Part shown: in pieces, positions 11,221 to 22,710 of the stretch
How positions within the stretch are numbered: the first letter of the stretch is position 1
Layout: the number at the start of each line of letters is the position of its first letter
Assembly (NCBI GenBank): GCA_023055425.1
Contig: JALGPY010000004.1
Location: forward strand, 21,227,718 to 21,291,717
DNA: 64,000 nucleotides
Direction of reading: 5' to 3'
Source: Linanthus parryae
Taxonomy: Eukaryota > Streptophyta > Magnoliopsida > Ericales > Polemoniaceae
Notes under the pieces: generated by a model
What the model was told of the DNA's origin: nothing
The model's database searches: none
What the model saw: only the letters and a program-made list of their open reading frames with translations
Position numbers and translations under genes: made by a program

Positions 11221-12619
11221 TGTAGGGTTTTGATATGGATTACACAGCGGAAATACAAATAAACTATTCCGTTCAAGAACCTCCATGAATCGTAGGACAA
11301 GCCATCATAGCGTGGTAAGGGAAAATAACTATGTACCTTGTTTTTCTGACAAATCAAGATTTGCAGAATTATGTCCACGTCTCTATGAATATCCATACCT
11401 AAAATTGTGTTGGATTCCTTCTCACGTCTGTGTGCTAGCTCGCGTCAAGAAGGGAAGAAGAAGATTTCGCAAACCGGGACACCACGAAGCCGCGCACCAC
11501 AAGGAAGGCGATGGTGCAGGAGGCGGCGGACGGGTTAGAGGCTTCGGCCTCTAAATCTCTATCTCTCCTTGCGTTGTTATTTTTACTCTAATGAGACTCT
11601 TATGAAAATAATAAGCTAGGAGTGCCTTTATATAGTCAACAACTCCTTGTTAACTACACATTTTCCCAATATTAATCATGTCTATACAGGGATCAGCCCA
11701 ACTTGCAAATTAGTCCTACTAAGTCTGCTTGTGGTTGTGTATTTAGAATTTCCTTTAACTATTCCTACTAATTAATACCCATGTCCAGTTTAATCCATAT
11801 GGTGTGTGACAGCATAGGTTTCTACTTAGTTGGTAGTAACAATTACTAACATAGAGCGGTGTCTAGCAACACATCTAGGCTACCCAACTAATAGAAATAG
11901 TCAGTGATCCGACAAACCTTGTGACCAATGTTATCGTATTGCATTATCCCTTTGTCTCTATATCCGGATTGGACACGATATATAAACGTCACACTCGTAT
12001 ATTCAATCCATAGTTTCTCGATCTTGGGAATAGGCTTATCCATGCAGATAACATCAACATCCCATGTTGATTTATCTGAGCCTGGCCACACATTGCATAA
12101 GCACTACTCCTCGAGTGGCCATGGATATTTAATCCCATATGTGGGAGGGACAAATCCTCTCTACATCACTACCACCTCTAAGCATTCTTCGTATTATGTC
12201 CGATAACCGCCTTTATTTCTACCCAGTCACGGTGTAACGTTTGACGAGATCAAAACATAATATTCCACAACTAGTGTATCTAGTGAATTCACGTCTAAGG
12301 ACCCCAATACCATTGTCACAACGAGAAGCACTTGTGACATTAACATAATTAATGTAACCTTCTCATGGTGGGTCAATCCAGTATGCCATTATCACATATT
12401 GCATACCCATGTGATAGACTTACTAATCTACCCACATACTAGTCTATAGTGATCGTCCATTAATCAATATAATGGACTATGGATATTTAAGATAAACAAA
12501 ACATTGTAATCTAAGGACTTCAATTTATTAATATCTCCATAAATAATAAAATGAATATTCTAGTAAAAATAATGTTCACTACTAAAATAAGATTACGTCT
12601 AGGGCATCTATTCTTAACA
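11221..12619 (-). repeat. 5' LTR of copia D (A/C family)
   Basis: It starts TGTAGGGTTTTGAT and ends CTATTCTTAACA, where A and C end CTATTCCAACA. Length is 1399 bp against 1410-1420 for A and C. A conserved minus-strand TATA box (CTATATAAAG) lies at 11626-11635. No coding potential. Confidence 0.75.
11626..11635 (-). promoter_or_regulatory. LTR TATA box, copia D
   Basis: CTATATAAAG on the minus strand, at the same place as in the A and C LTRs. It would drive element transcription leftward. Confidence 0.5.
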
Positions 12620-13315
12620 TAATTTTGGAGCCAAGTCTGGTAAATGCATTTTTATGGGATATGCTATGGAAATAGAGAATATTATTTCTACAACCCAATC
12701 GAGAACAAAGAGTGTGTTCCTCGAGCTCGTGTGGTTTGGAAAGAGAATTTATCTCTACACAAATCAGTGTAAGATAGTAGAACTTTAATAAATACAAAAA
12801 CAACACACAACATTGATCCTTAGTGGGAAACAATAACATGCTCAAGTAACACAAGAACCTCATAGATTTGGAAGGATACGTCCAAGGCCAGAGATATATC
12901 TCTTGGAAGAACTGGTGACCCATTTCTCATGGATCAAGATGAGCCTACAATCTATGAGAAGGCTGAAAGTAGGCTCATAGAATTGTCTTGGAGCCATGAG
13001 TTCTGAAATGGAGTCCATATATGCTGACAAAGTAGGAAATTTTGTGGAACCACCTGAAGGGGTAAAAACTATAGTATGAATGTGGGGTTTTAAGAAGAAA
13101 ATTGAAGTTGATGGTAATGTGATTACCTTCATGGCACAATAGTGGCTAAAGTTTCAGGAAATTTCATGGTATAGAATATGAGAAAAATCACCATCTGTCA
13201 TTCTCAAATCCATTCGTATCTTGCGAGAAATTAATGCTTACGATTATGAGATTTGGCAGATGGATGTCAAACCTGCGTTTCTTCTTTATAGGAACCTCCT
13301 TGATGTTAATTGTTG
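12620..13315 (+). pseudogene. Copia H pol fragment (integrase C-terminus to RT), plus strand
   Basis: It starts in integrase C-terminal sequence (LGAKSGKCIFMGY) and passes a CGLEREFIS motif near 12737-12765. It continues into the start of reverse transcriptase, where translation recalls VWTLVEPPEG, KWVFKKKI and YEIWQMDVK of copia A, and ends near 13310. Stops and frameshifts occur throughout. The rest of RT and RNase H is deleted. Confidence 0.6.
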
Positions 13316-14480
13316 ATTAGGAAAAATATAATGCATCGAGGCTAGTATGTGGGTATTTTAATATGAGATATTAACTCTTACACATGGGTACGCACCAGGA
13401 GAAATAGCTTACTGGATTGAATTTTATGTGAGTGTCACAAGTGTTTCTCATAGTTAAAATGGTGTTGTGGTCCTATGAATTGAATTCATTACATTCCCTA
13501 GACGAAGAGTGACATGTTTTTATGTCGTCAAACGTCACGATGTGACAAGATAATTAATCTTGGTAATTGGACATGTTATGAATCATGCTGAAGGATATGA
13601 GTGATGTAGATAGGATTTTTCCTTCCTACATAACGGGAGTAAATATGCATGGTCACCGATAAGTGTGACTTAGAAAATTGAATGGTCAAAATTAAATAAA
13701 TCAATATGAGATATCGATGTCATTTATATGTCTAAGTCTACTCAGGAAATCAAGAAATCGAGAAATTGTAGATTGGAAATACAAAGCTGACACTCCATGC
13801 CTTGTGTCGAATTTGGGTATATGGACAAAGATATTACACGACACAATAATATTGGTCAGAGAGGTTTTTCAGATCACTGAAATTCGTATTACTTATGTAG
13901 CACTGATGCATTGCTAGATACCACTCATTATTCGTAATTGTAACTCCCAACGTAATTAGGAACCTACGAGATCACACACAAGAAAAGATCAACTGGAACT
14001 GATTTCTCACTAGTAGGACTGCGGAGCAAAATGGATTTCGAGCTTAAGTGAAGACTCATTTTAATTTTTAGGCTTAAAGGGAAATTCTATTTTTGTTCTC
14101 ATCCCTGTAAATACCCTTCTACCCGTTGCTAGGGTTCTTACCCTTTTCAGCACTATTGTATATGACATAGAATATTCAGGATTTCTAGAGAGAGAGAAAG
14201 AGATATTCGAGTAGTCGCTTCCGTCTGAATCAAGAAAATTTTGTGAGTTGAAGCCATCGACCTTCCTTTATCAGACTATCTTCGGCAAAGATGAAACCTG
14301 GTTCATGTCGTACGTTTGGATATAGTAGATACGATGCAACCTTTAGCAGTGGTGATCGTTAACATTCAATGTAACTGAGGTACATCTACATCCTCATATA
14401 ATGCTCAGTCACATGGGTCCTTGATGGGTTTTAGGAAATTTTTTTATTATCCTTTGCGGTTGAATTCCAAAAACCCAACA
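13316..14480 (+). repeat. 3' LTR of copia H, diverged
   Basis: It aligns in reverse complement with the A/C LTRs in several blocks, such as CCTACATAACGGGAG near 13633 and AATCAATATGAGATAT near 13700. The end AAACCCAACA at 14480 matches the family end. The left limit is approximate because it joins the RT fragment by an internal deletion. Confidence 0.5.
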
Positions 14481-14671
14481 GCTTGGTGGACCAACTGAGC
14501 AGGTTGTCACAAAAAAAAAAAATACACAATAACCTGAAATTGACCGGTGAGTGTCCGGGCATCTGACCCAGTCAGCATTCGTATACGTGGTGGGACCAGC
14601 AGTATATATCTGAAAACCTAGCTAGTAGTACATAGACATACCAAATGATTCGTTTCAATGCATGATAAGGG
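14481..14671 (-). pseudogene. Copia J RNase H fragment, part distal to the retroposon
   Basis: Minus-strand translation gives HALKRII, then GFQIYTAGPTTYTNADW and a GDNLLSW block, typical of the copia RT-RNase H junction. A run of 12 T (minus strand) interrupts it at about 14509-14520. It is the continuation of the J fragment at 16688 and is cut at 14480 by the copia H LTR. Confidence 0.65.
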
Positions 14672-16687
14672 ACTAAGCCCCGAGAAATTATTATGGATGA
14701 CGGGAGGGGTTCGGTGCTCTAGAGAGAGAAAATTCTCTCTTCTCTCTCCACTCTTTTGGAACCCTGATTTCTCCCTTTGTCTTGCCTTTCAAGCCTTGCC
14801 TGTCCACCATCGCCACGGATAGCCTTCATAGTTTTCTGCCTACCCTTCCACCAAATCAACAAAATTGTATCCAGATCTTTGAGATCTATATCTTTTCCCT
14901 TGTTTCTTGTTGAGTTCTTGTTGTGTTTTAATCAATAGTGGTTTCTCCATCGTTGTCTGCTTTGCCTCCCAAGCTCACCAAAATGCTTTGCTAGTGTTCA
15001 CATTCAATCTTGTCTCCCAGTTTTGTTTCACTGGTTCTTTGACCCGGTTCTCCCAATCTTTCACATCTGTTTCTATTTTTTTCATTGAAATCGTCTTTAT
15101 CGATCCCCTGTGTTCTGGCCTATTCTCTTCCCCTTTTCAACAATCGACTTTTCTAATCCCTTGGAAATCGCTTATTGTGAACTTGTGACCTTCTTTTAGT
15201 CTTTCGTTGCCGGTCCGATCAGAAAATCTTCAAATTCTAGATGTATTTTATCCTCTTTACCCTCTGATTTCCTATTTTCATCTCATCAGCTTGTTTTCAT
15301 TTCCCCTTTCTGCTTGTGTTTGTTTTATTCAATTTTCCTCAAAATTTCAGTCTCTTTTCATCATTTTGTTCTCGTGGTTATCATGAGTTTCTATCAGTTT
15401 TGCTCCCTACCCACTGAGCATCACTGCAAGAGTAAGCGTCGGAGATTGTTTAAACTTTCCTTCGATGTACCACAGATTCATGCTACCCTCCCACAGGAGA
15501 AGAAGCTTCTCCGGAAAAGACATTGTTCTTACGCTTTGGAGGCTCCAGGACCAAAACGACGGAAAGAAACAGGGTGCTTTAAAAACTTGGTTTGCAAATC
15601 CACAGAGAAGGGGTGTTTTTACACAAGATCAAAGCTGCTCAGTCTCAGGTTCCTCCATCCGCCATCAAAGGAGATCAAAAACGCATGCAGAGAAGTTAAT
15701 GAGTCAATGGGGATTTGTTGTGCTCCTAACCAACAGATGGGGCTCAGATTCATTAATAGAAGGACTGGACAGGTGATCTCCGTGGATAGATCGTGGTATA
15801 TGAGACAAATTCGGCGATCTTGTCAATCTCATGTGAATCAGACGGGTTCATTTCGGGTCAAGTTTTCTACCTTCCGTCGGATCCTCTTGGGTAAGAAAGG
15901 GGTTCGAAAGAGCATGTTTTCTCAATCTCATGTGTCCACTGGCCATGTTACTGTGCAGTCTTCCACTTGTACCCAACCCTCTTCATGTACAAACAATGAA
16001 GATCTAGCTAAAGTCCCGGTCCACTTTGCAACCCAGTTTGAGAATCCGACTCCAACATCAACCCATTTCCATGACCCTATCCACGATGTAAGCCTCGACC
16101 CATCTTGCAACCCGACCCAACAACATCCTATTAACCCGACCCGAAGCATGACATCGTTTCGCGATCCTAGACCCGTTTCTGACCCAGGCCATACAGATTT
16201 CAACATGATGGATATTGACAATCCAGTGGTTTCTCAAAGGTTACTGGTCAAGAAACGGCTCTGTGATGTCTCGTCGGAGCTGCCTTATGAATGTTTTCGT
16301 GTCGCCAAAAAGCTCAGGCTCTCTTTCAAGTTTCGATCACCCTCTGGTCCTTTGGCGTTCTGGTGCCCATTTCTTCCAGCATTCCAGTTTCGGAGATCGG
16401 GTGCTTAGTGGTTTGGTCATATTTGTTGCTTGGTATGATGTTTACTTGCTTTGCTTTTCAGGTGGTGTTGTTTCTCGGAATTTGCGTTGAAGGGGTCGTA
16501 CCGGCTGCCACTTCTTCTTCTTTTCTGGCTTTGTTTATTGATGTTTCTATGTTGTCTTAGTTTAAGTTTGTTGATGTTGTAATCTTAGTTTTATTAGCTA
16601 TGTCTGTATTGATGTACCTTTATTGTATTACCCTTTGATGTACTGATGTTCTCTATGAAATGCAAGACATTTCACCGCAAAAAAAAA
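14672..16687 (+). mobile_element. 2.0-kb poly(A) retroposon with one ORF
   Basis: Flanked by 14-bp copies of ATGCATGATAAGGG (14658-14671 and 16688-16701) and ending in a 9-10 nt A-run, the hallmarks of target-primed reverse transcription. The 5' part is CT-rich like a leader. The 3' end (TTTCACCGC before the A-run) resembles plant L1 tails. No reverse transcriptase is encoded, so it is non-autonomous or a processed copy. It splits copia J cleanly. Confidence 0.75.
15314..16408 (+). CDS. Unrecognised 364-codon ORF inside the retroposon
   Basis: An open frame of 364 codons; an alternative start at 15383 (MSFYQF) gives 341. The N-terminal third is strongly basic with clusters such as KSKRRR, LRKRH and PKRRKE. 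The middle is rich in Thr, Ser, Pro and His; the C-terminus has another basic patch (KKLRLSFKF). I see no zinc knuckle, RRM, DUF4283 pattern or RT motif. It could be a degenerate LINE ORF1 (nucleic-acid binding), which fits its basic charge and its place between 5' leader and poly(A), or a retrocopied host mRNA. No function is assigned. Confidence 0.4.
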   Translation: MCLFYSIFLKISVSFHHFVLVVIMSFYQFCSLPTEHHCKSKRRRLFKLSFDVPQIHATLPQEKKLLRKRHCSYALEAPGPKRRKETGCFKNLVCKSTEKGCFYTRSKLLSLRFLHPPSKEIKNACREVNESMGICCAPNQQMGLRFINRRTGQVISVDRSWYMRQIRRSCQSHVNQTGSFRVKFSTFRRILLGKKGVRKSMFSQSHVSTGHVTVQSSTCTQPSSCTNNEDLAKVPVHFATQFENPTPTSTHFHDPIHDVSLDPSCNPTQQHPINPTRSMTSFRDPRPVSDPGHTDFNMMDIDNPVVSQRLLVKKRLCDVSSELPYECFRVAKKLRLSFKFRSPSGPLAFWCPFLPAFQFRRSGA

Positions 16688-17640
16688 ATGCATGATAAGG
16701 GGGCTCACGAGGATCATGCATGAAGATACAAATATGTTGAACGGCATATGACAACTTAGGGCGAGTGAAAGTGAGATACTGTAAAGCGCCCGCGAGACTC
16801 TTGTACATAATAGGGTCAAAACTGGAGGAAGAGACCTTCCAGTAAGCTTGGAAAATGTCACAGCGGGTGTAACTGCGGGCTTGCAAGCTGTCATCAAGGA
16901 CATCAAAGAATGTCCATGGCATATTGATACTGAGAAAGAAAAATGCCAATGGAATTCCGAATAACTACCACACCAGAAAATGATTGATGGGTCCTAGGTC
17001 AAACATAGAGAACTCGCTTGACAGCTGCGAGACAATCTGTTGTAAAGAGGCTCATGAGGAGGCAGTGATGATAATATCATCCACATATAGCATAGGTAGA
17101 TAGTGTCAGCGCAGCGAATGTAAAAAAAGAGTGGCTCATTATATGAGCAACTAGAGATACTAATAGTGTCTGTAAGAAATGTAGTGAACTTCCGGAACCA
17201 AGCCTGGGGTGCCTGCTTTAGGCCATAGAGGGACTTCCAAAGATGACGGGCATTGTCTGGATAGAAGGAATCACAGTAGTCAAAGGATTGTGCATATACA
17301 TTGTTTCATACCAATCAACATGAAGAAAAGTGTTTTTGACATCAAGTTGTCGAATATGCCAAGAACGGGAGACATCAATAGTAAAATTATGTGAATGGTG
17401 GCCGGTTTGACAATCAAACTGAATGTTTCCTCGCAGTCCACACCCACCAGATGAGATTTACCAATAACGACAAGCCGCACCTTATAGCGTTGAAGAGTAC
17501 CATATGCCCGAAACTTATGTCAGAAGAGTCATTATGCCCGAAGTATGTTAGCCCCAAGAGTACGGGATACCAAATCCCAAGTACGATTTTGAACCATGAC
17601 ACCAAACTCATCATCCATAGCAATTTAGAGGGGTAAGCTT
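16688..17640 (-). pseudogene. Copia J reverse transcriptase fragment
   Basis: Minus-strand frames give the RT start (MVQNRTWDLV-like, near 17600), DCEETFSLIVK, an RQLDVKN-like block, and LAGALQYLTFTRP with HDPREP at 16750-16850. Frames change many times and stops are frequent. It is distinct from copia A and C in sequence. The retroposon TSD interrupts it right after the DPREP motif. Confidence 0.65.
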
Positions 17641-17812
17641 TAAAAAATTAGAATTTTTAGCAGACTAGTTATTTTAATCAAGTACACATAAACATATCAT
17701 CATAACAGTAATGTCGGAGTAGAGAGATAGGTTTCGCCTATAAGAAATAGGTAGTTAAGTTACCGTTATTTTAAAGAAATACGTGCTCGAACTAAGTGCA
17801 AGTTTGGCATCT
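17641..17812. other. Non-coding spacer
   Basis: AT-rich sequence between copia J and the Mutator-like element. I see no feature in it. Confidence 0.6.
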
Positions 17813-17821
17813 CTGTTTTTA

Positions 17822-17911
17822 GGATAAAAGACAAAAACCACCCTCTATTTATGGGGATAATACATTTTGCCCCCTGATTTACGGGGAAAATACCTTTTGC
17901 ACCCCTGTCAG
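17822..17911 (+). repeat. Left TIR of the MULE
   Basis: Starts GGATAAAAGACAAAAACC and ends CCCTGTCAG. Compared with the right TIR I count about 7 mismatches over 90 bp. Confidence 0.8.
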
Positions 17912-18049
17912 TGGATGGGAGGTGGACAGATACCACCATTCTGTTACAATCCGTTAGTGGAGGGCTGCAAACTGACTTTTTGTGACCATTTTACCCTTAT
18001 GGATTGTTGACAAATACCACTTTTTGTTTATTAAGTGTTCATCATGTTC

Positions 18050-18160
18050 TTGGTGTTCTTGAGCACCACCTCCACTACCACCAACATCACCACCGAATCC
18101 CCACCACAACCACCACCACTACCACCTCCAACAACAACAACAACAACAACTAACCTCCAT
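18050..18160 (+). repeat. CCA/ACA low-complexity stretch
   Basis: Imperfect (CCACCA)n followed by (CAA)n. Short frames over it are compositional artefacts. Confidence 0.7.
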
Positions 18161-20059
18161 GAACACCCAAACAACCCACCTTCATCCACACAATAGCCTG
18201 ACCACTGGACCAAAAAATCACCAGACAGCCATTACTCCTTCACCTGCAAAACCACCCCTGCCAATTCAAATTAACACCTAACCCAAACTCCTCCAACTCC
18301 AAAACAACCCAACAACACCTTTTGGTTTTGATCTGAGATTCCAAACAACCAAATTAATTTACATAATCACTCAACTAAAATCCTTCACCTAAAAAATGAA
18401 AAAGTCAAAATTATTTCAGAACTACATACAGAAAGGGAAGAAACATGATAGATGAGTCATCCTCGAGGTCCTGTTTAGGAAGGAAGGCGGGTTTGATACC
18501 CAATCATCGCTGCCACCTCCAAGAACCCGATTTCCGACATGGGCTTCGACATCATTTCCGCCTTTAAACACCACCCAGATGAAGAAAAAAGTCCTTCTCT
18601 CTGTTCAGCCAAACCCGTTCCAAATCTGGTTGGTCAGCAGCATATCGCCGATTGACCTATCAGAAACTCTCGAGGAAATTGTCCTGGACTTGAACAGTGG
18701 TCCCGTTGACGAAGAACCCTCCTTCAACAGTTCACATCGAGCGAATTGTTCGGGTTGGGTTTGTTCGGGTCAGGGTCAATCGGAGAAGAATAGATGACTG
18801 GGTTTGTTAGGGTTGTTCAGTGTTCACTATCAGCCGTCGGTGATGGCAGGGCGTTGATTCTTCAATGAAAATCACCAAAGAGAGACCAGATCCGTGGATG
18901 AGAGAGAGGGGGAGAGAGTTCTGGTGGTTTGAATGAAGAGGGATGGTGGGTTGAATGAAAGACGTAGAGACAGAGGGATGGACGGCTGGAGAAGAAGAGA
19001 GTGGGAAGAGAGAGAATGGAAAAGATAATGTTAGGGTTTGGAGATGAGGAATAGAAGGGGTGAAGTTGCAAAATGGACATCAGGTTCTTTAGTGATGGGT
19101 ATTTAGACATGAAAGGAAAAGAAGTAGGAGAATGGACATCAAATGGTAATGGTTTTGATTATTTAACTAAAAAAATTATGTGGGACCCACTTTTTTAAAA
19201 AAAAATCTTCTACTCTCTCTTCACCATCGCCAGCACCATCCAAATCACCATCACCAGCCCCTCCATCGCCACCAGCCCCATCAACGCCACCGCCATAACC
19301 ACCTCCGTCCATCGCACTCTCTGCCTCCCCTTTCTCCCTCTCGATCTCTCTCTGTCTTCTCTTTCTATCTGATTTATCCGGCGAAAATCACAGCTTTCTC
19401 TCTGATTTATCCGACGGACAACACCACCACCGCCACTGTCTTTCCCTCCCTCTATTTCTCTCGGCTCTTCTCTCCCTATCTCACCCTCTCTGAATTCGCC
19501 AGACCCACGACGACCACCAGCAGCAGCAGCTCCGACAATTTCAGAGCCACCACCACCGGCCACCATTTTTGCCGGCGGAGCTTCGATCCCGGCCAAAGCA
19601 ATGACACCCACCTCCCAAAATCACCTCCAATCATCTTCTGGAGGTCCAAGGAACACGTATAGTTCCTAAATTGCGCCCATAATCTGCCAAAACACCGCCG
19701 TCGGCCACCACCACCGAGACCCACGACGGGAGACCCGATCCCTCTATTTCTCAACTATATTTCGCGTTTCTTGGACTGGATATGGGCTAAATCTCCTCCT
19801 GATTCGTTTTTGACAAACAAAATTGAGACTTGATGGCTTACATTCATGATTGGAATCGATTGAGTTGGGTGTATATTTGTGAATAACGCAGGTGTTCTTC
19901 AGGGGGCTGTCTTGTATTTTTCAGAAACCTAATGGTAGGTAATTGTCTTTTAATTGAACTGATGAAAAATTGAGAGGGTTTTTGTTTGTCATTTCATGAA
20001 CTTTGAGGGTAGAAGTTTGTATGTTCTAAGAGAAAGGTTGTCAAAGTGACATTTTGACA

Positions 20060-20215
20060 TATCAAACTATTAGTTCGATATGTTTTAGGGTTTAGGGTTT
20101 AGGGAATAGGTTTTGAAATAAGCAGTTCGACCATCGAACTATTAGTTCAACATGCCTAGACCCATTGAAGTAATAGTTCGAAAGTTGAACTAACAGTTCA
20201 ATGGCCCAATTTACT
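20060..20215. repeat. TTCGA/TCGAAC motif cluster, left
   Basis: Repeated words such as TAGTTCGATATG, ATCGAACTATTAGTTCAAC and TAGTTCGAAAGTTGAAC in both orientations. It also contains three TTTAGGG units (20084-20104). A matching, larger cluster lies at 22290-22710. Confidence 0.55.
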
Positions 20216-20740
20216 TGTTCCTTAAGATCATTTTGACCACTTTTCTAATACATTTAGCTTTTATATCCCTTTTCTAAGCATGAAAAATCAAATAGTGTTG
20301 TTACTTGCAATGGGGAATGGTGGTTTGATTGAAAACATCAAACCTATGAGGAAGGCATGATAAGTGTTATACTTGGAGACACGGTGAACCCTTAATGAAT
20401 TTATAAGATCAAGCGATTTCGGTTAGTCCATGATGTGAGGTAGCTGAAGTTATAACACAAGATGGGAGGATATAAGAACCACGCCTCCCCCAGTTGACAT
20501 TGATGTGGATAATCCTACTTATTGTACATGGACAAAGAACATTTCCTTTTACATGTCTCGGATAATCCTTCACGAACTTTGAATTTATGTGTTGAGCTAT
20601 CATATTACCTAATTGACCAAAATGACATTCTGGAAAAAAAATTTAGAATAACATTTTAAGTAAACCAGTCAAGTTTGACAAAGTTTGACTTTTCAGAAAC
20701 ACTAGTTAGACTGAGCAGTGGATCCAACAGTTTGGCGGGT

Positions 20741-21180
20741 TGTAGATAGTGCATCGTAGCCATGTTAATCATCATCCACGTGGTAGCTGCTGATAAGACT
20801 TGATGCTACCCCACTATCACTCTATACTTATCTCTACATTCGTACTTATCCATATGGGGGATATGAGACAGGCTCACCCTCGCTTATAATCTGCACGGGA
20901 TTCAAGGAATCTAAGTGGCTTGAAGGCTAGAGTAAGGCTCGTCGCACGTGGGTAGCGGTTACACTCGCGTGCGACCCTTGTCAGTTACCTAAGAGACTTG
21001 CTGATCACCCTCCTTTGTAACTGTTGTCCTAAGACCCCTATATATAGGAGTGATGTCTTCTAATCTCGGTTCGGATCTTTTGGCTATCACCCCACATACT
21101 GTCTCTCTCTCAGATCTTTGACAAGGCTTTGTCTGTGTCGTGTGTTTATTCTTGTCGACACACAACTTCATCCATCCCGA
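20741..21180 (+). repeat. Tat-lineage LTR fragment related to 4779-5447
   Basis: It starts TGTAGATAGTGC like the LTR at 4779, with G-box CACGTG at 20777-20782 and a shared inner block (GCACGGGA..., GGCTAGAGTAAG..., GTGCGACC). A TATA box (CCTATATATAGG) near 21039 and the GTCTCTCTCTCAGA stretch near 21105 follow. No matching second LTR or TSD was seen, and the right end is uncertain. Confidence 0.5.
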
Positions 21181-21199
21181 GCTGGACGAGAATTTCAAT

Positions 21200-21600
21200 T
21201 ACCGCTTAAGGCCATACCAACTTTCAAGGTTATAGTGGTAATGGGGAATATCTCCATTGCGATATCATTACAGATTATGGGAGTGCAATGGGAATGTCTC
21301 CATTGGGATTCACGTGTCGTCTTGCAGGGTCTGACGATAGCACCATTGGGCGCACATTTGTCCTACTTTCTCCTTGAGGACAAAGCGGTAGCACGAATGT
21401 GCATTCGTTAGGTGACACGGACTACGAGACGAGGATGACGAGCTCGACACCCTGTGGGCCATGTCAAGGACTATGTTCGGAAATAGTCTTTAATTCGTTG
21501 GGTTATTTTATATTGCTATGTAGTTTCATTCATCTTAGGGGGAGAGTAGCGTATTTAGTTTTATCTTAGGGGGAAGGTAGTGTATTTTACTCTTTTATTA
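21200..21600 (+). pseudogene. Possible gypsy pol 3' tail
   Basis: A frame at 21320-21405 reads ...LSYFLLEDKAV, similar to the (F)xLEDK motif near the end of many Ty3/gypsy polyproteins. Two PPT-like words (CTTAGGGGGA) follow at 21535 and 21566. The similarity is short; it may be remnant 3' sequence of a gypsy element inside the MULE. Confidence 0.3.
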
Positions 21601-21802
21601 TCACTACAGAAACAATGGCTCTGCCGTATTTGGAGGAACCGAAGAAGAAATTCCGTGTGTTGGGTAAAAACCCTGGTGTTCCCGTGTTTGCGTGTTCGTG
21701 TTCTTCTCAAATTGATAACAATTGTTGTTATCAGCCTTAATGGCGGCCTCAATGTCCTCGCACTTATTTTTTGCGGAGGGCTTCTTGTTGGAAAAAAAAC
21801 AA

Positions 21803-21882
21803 CTTCCGAGGCAATGGTCCAAGATCCGTAATCAACAATGTTTCGTGATCCCACAAAATTACGAAACAATATCACCGAGTGT
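21803..21882 (+). repeat. 80-bp direct repeat, copy 1
   Basis: Begins CTTCCGAGGCAATGG and ends CACCGAGTGT. It matches 22075-22154 with only a handful of mismatches. Function unknown. Confidence 0.7.
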
Positions 21883-22074
21883 CAAAATAAAAAAATATCA
21901 ATAATGTTTCGATTTTTCGTTCCAATCCAACAAGCACAAATTGCACTTCAGGCTTGCCAATCTTCGCCGAATAAATCTCCTAACGTCGGTCCGAGCATAA
22001 TCCTTCAACTTTGGGATCGATTGGACTTTAAACCTGGTCGATACCGAATCCGTTCTATAAGGTGCATCGTACAT

Positions 22075-22154
22075 CTTCCGAGGAAATGGTCCAAGAGCCG
22101 TAATGAACAATATTTCGTGATCCTACAAAATAACGAAACAATATCACCGAGTGT
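22075..22154 (+). repeat. 80-bp direct repeat, copy 2
   Basis: Second copy of the repeat at 21803, separated by about 190 bp of different sequence. Neither copy sits in a convincing ORF. Confidence 0.7.
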
Positions 22155-22289
22155 TTAAATAAAACAAAATTTACAATTCAATCAAACGTAATTGATGCGT
22201 ATTGGTAAATTATTATTAAAGTGTTAAACATAATTAAACAACAACTTAGCATAATTGAATCAACAACAAATATACAATTTTCTTAGCTC

Positions 22290-22710
22290 TCTGAACTTAT
22301 TAAACTGTTAGTTCGATGCATCGAATTATCATTTCGACAGCGCTGGCACAACTGTTTGATAGGTCGAACTCTATGTTCGATAGGTTTGGCACATTGAGTT
22401 CAAAAATCCAAGTATTAGACCCATCGAATTGTGAGTTCAACACATAAAACTCCTAGTTGGAAAGGTCGAACTGGTACTTCGAAGGGCCTTTTCCTTGTTG
22501 CTTGAAGAATTAGGCGTCAGGCCTATAGAACTAAGAGTTCAACATATCAAATTTTTAGTTTGATGTGTCCGACGCTTGGTTCTTCAAGCAACAAGACCCA
22601 TGCCCATCGAATTAGGTATTTGAAGCATTGAACTCTCTGTTGTTTTATCGATCTCTCTGTTCTATACATCGAATTGGTAGTTCGATGGGTCTGTAGCCCT
22701 TGGTTTCACA
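22290..22710. repeat. TTCGA/TCGAAC motif cluster, right
   Basis: At least a dozen variants of (A)TCGAA(C/T)T and AGTTCGAT(G) in both orientations, often paired head to head (TTAGTTCGATGCATCGAAT near 22309). Together with the left cluster it flanks a 2.1-kb segment inside the MULE. Confidence 0.5.

Noticed and set aside
19180..19662. 160-codon ORF rich in His, Pro and Ser
   Set aside because: Pure low-complexity CACCAN and CT-rich composition; the opposite strand gives an equally long frame.
20084..20104. Three TTTAGGG units, possible telomere sequence
   Set aside because: Only three units inside a MULE; far too few for a telomere or a clear interstitial array.
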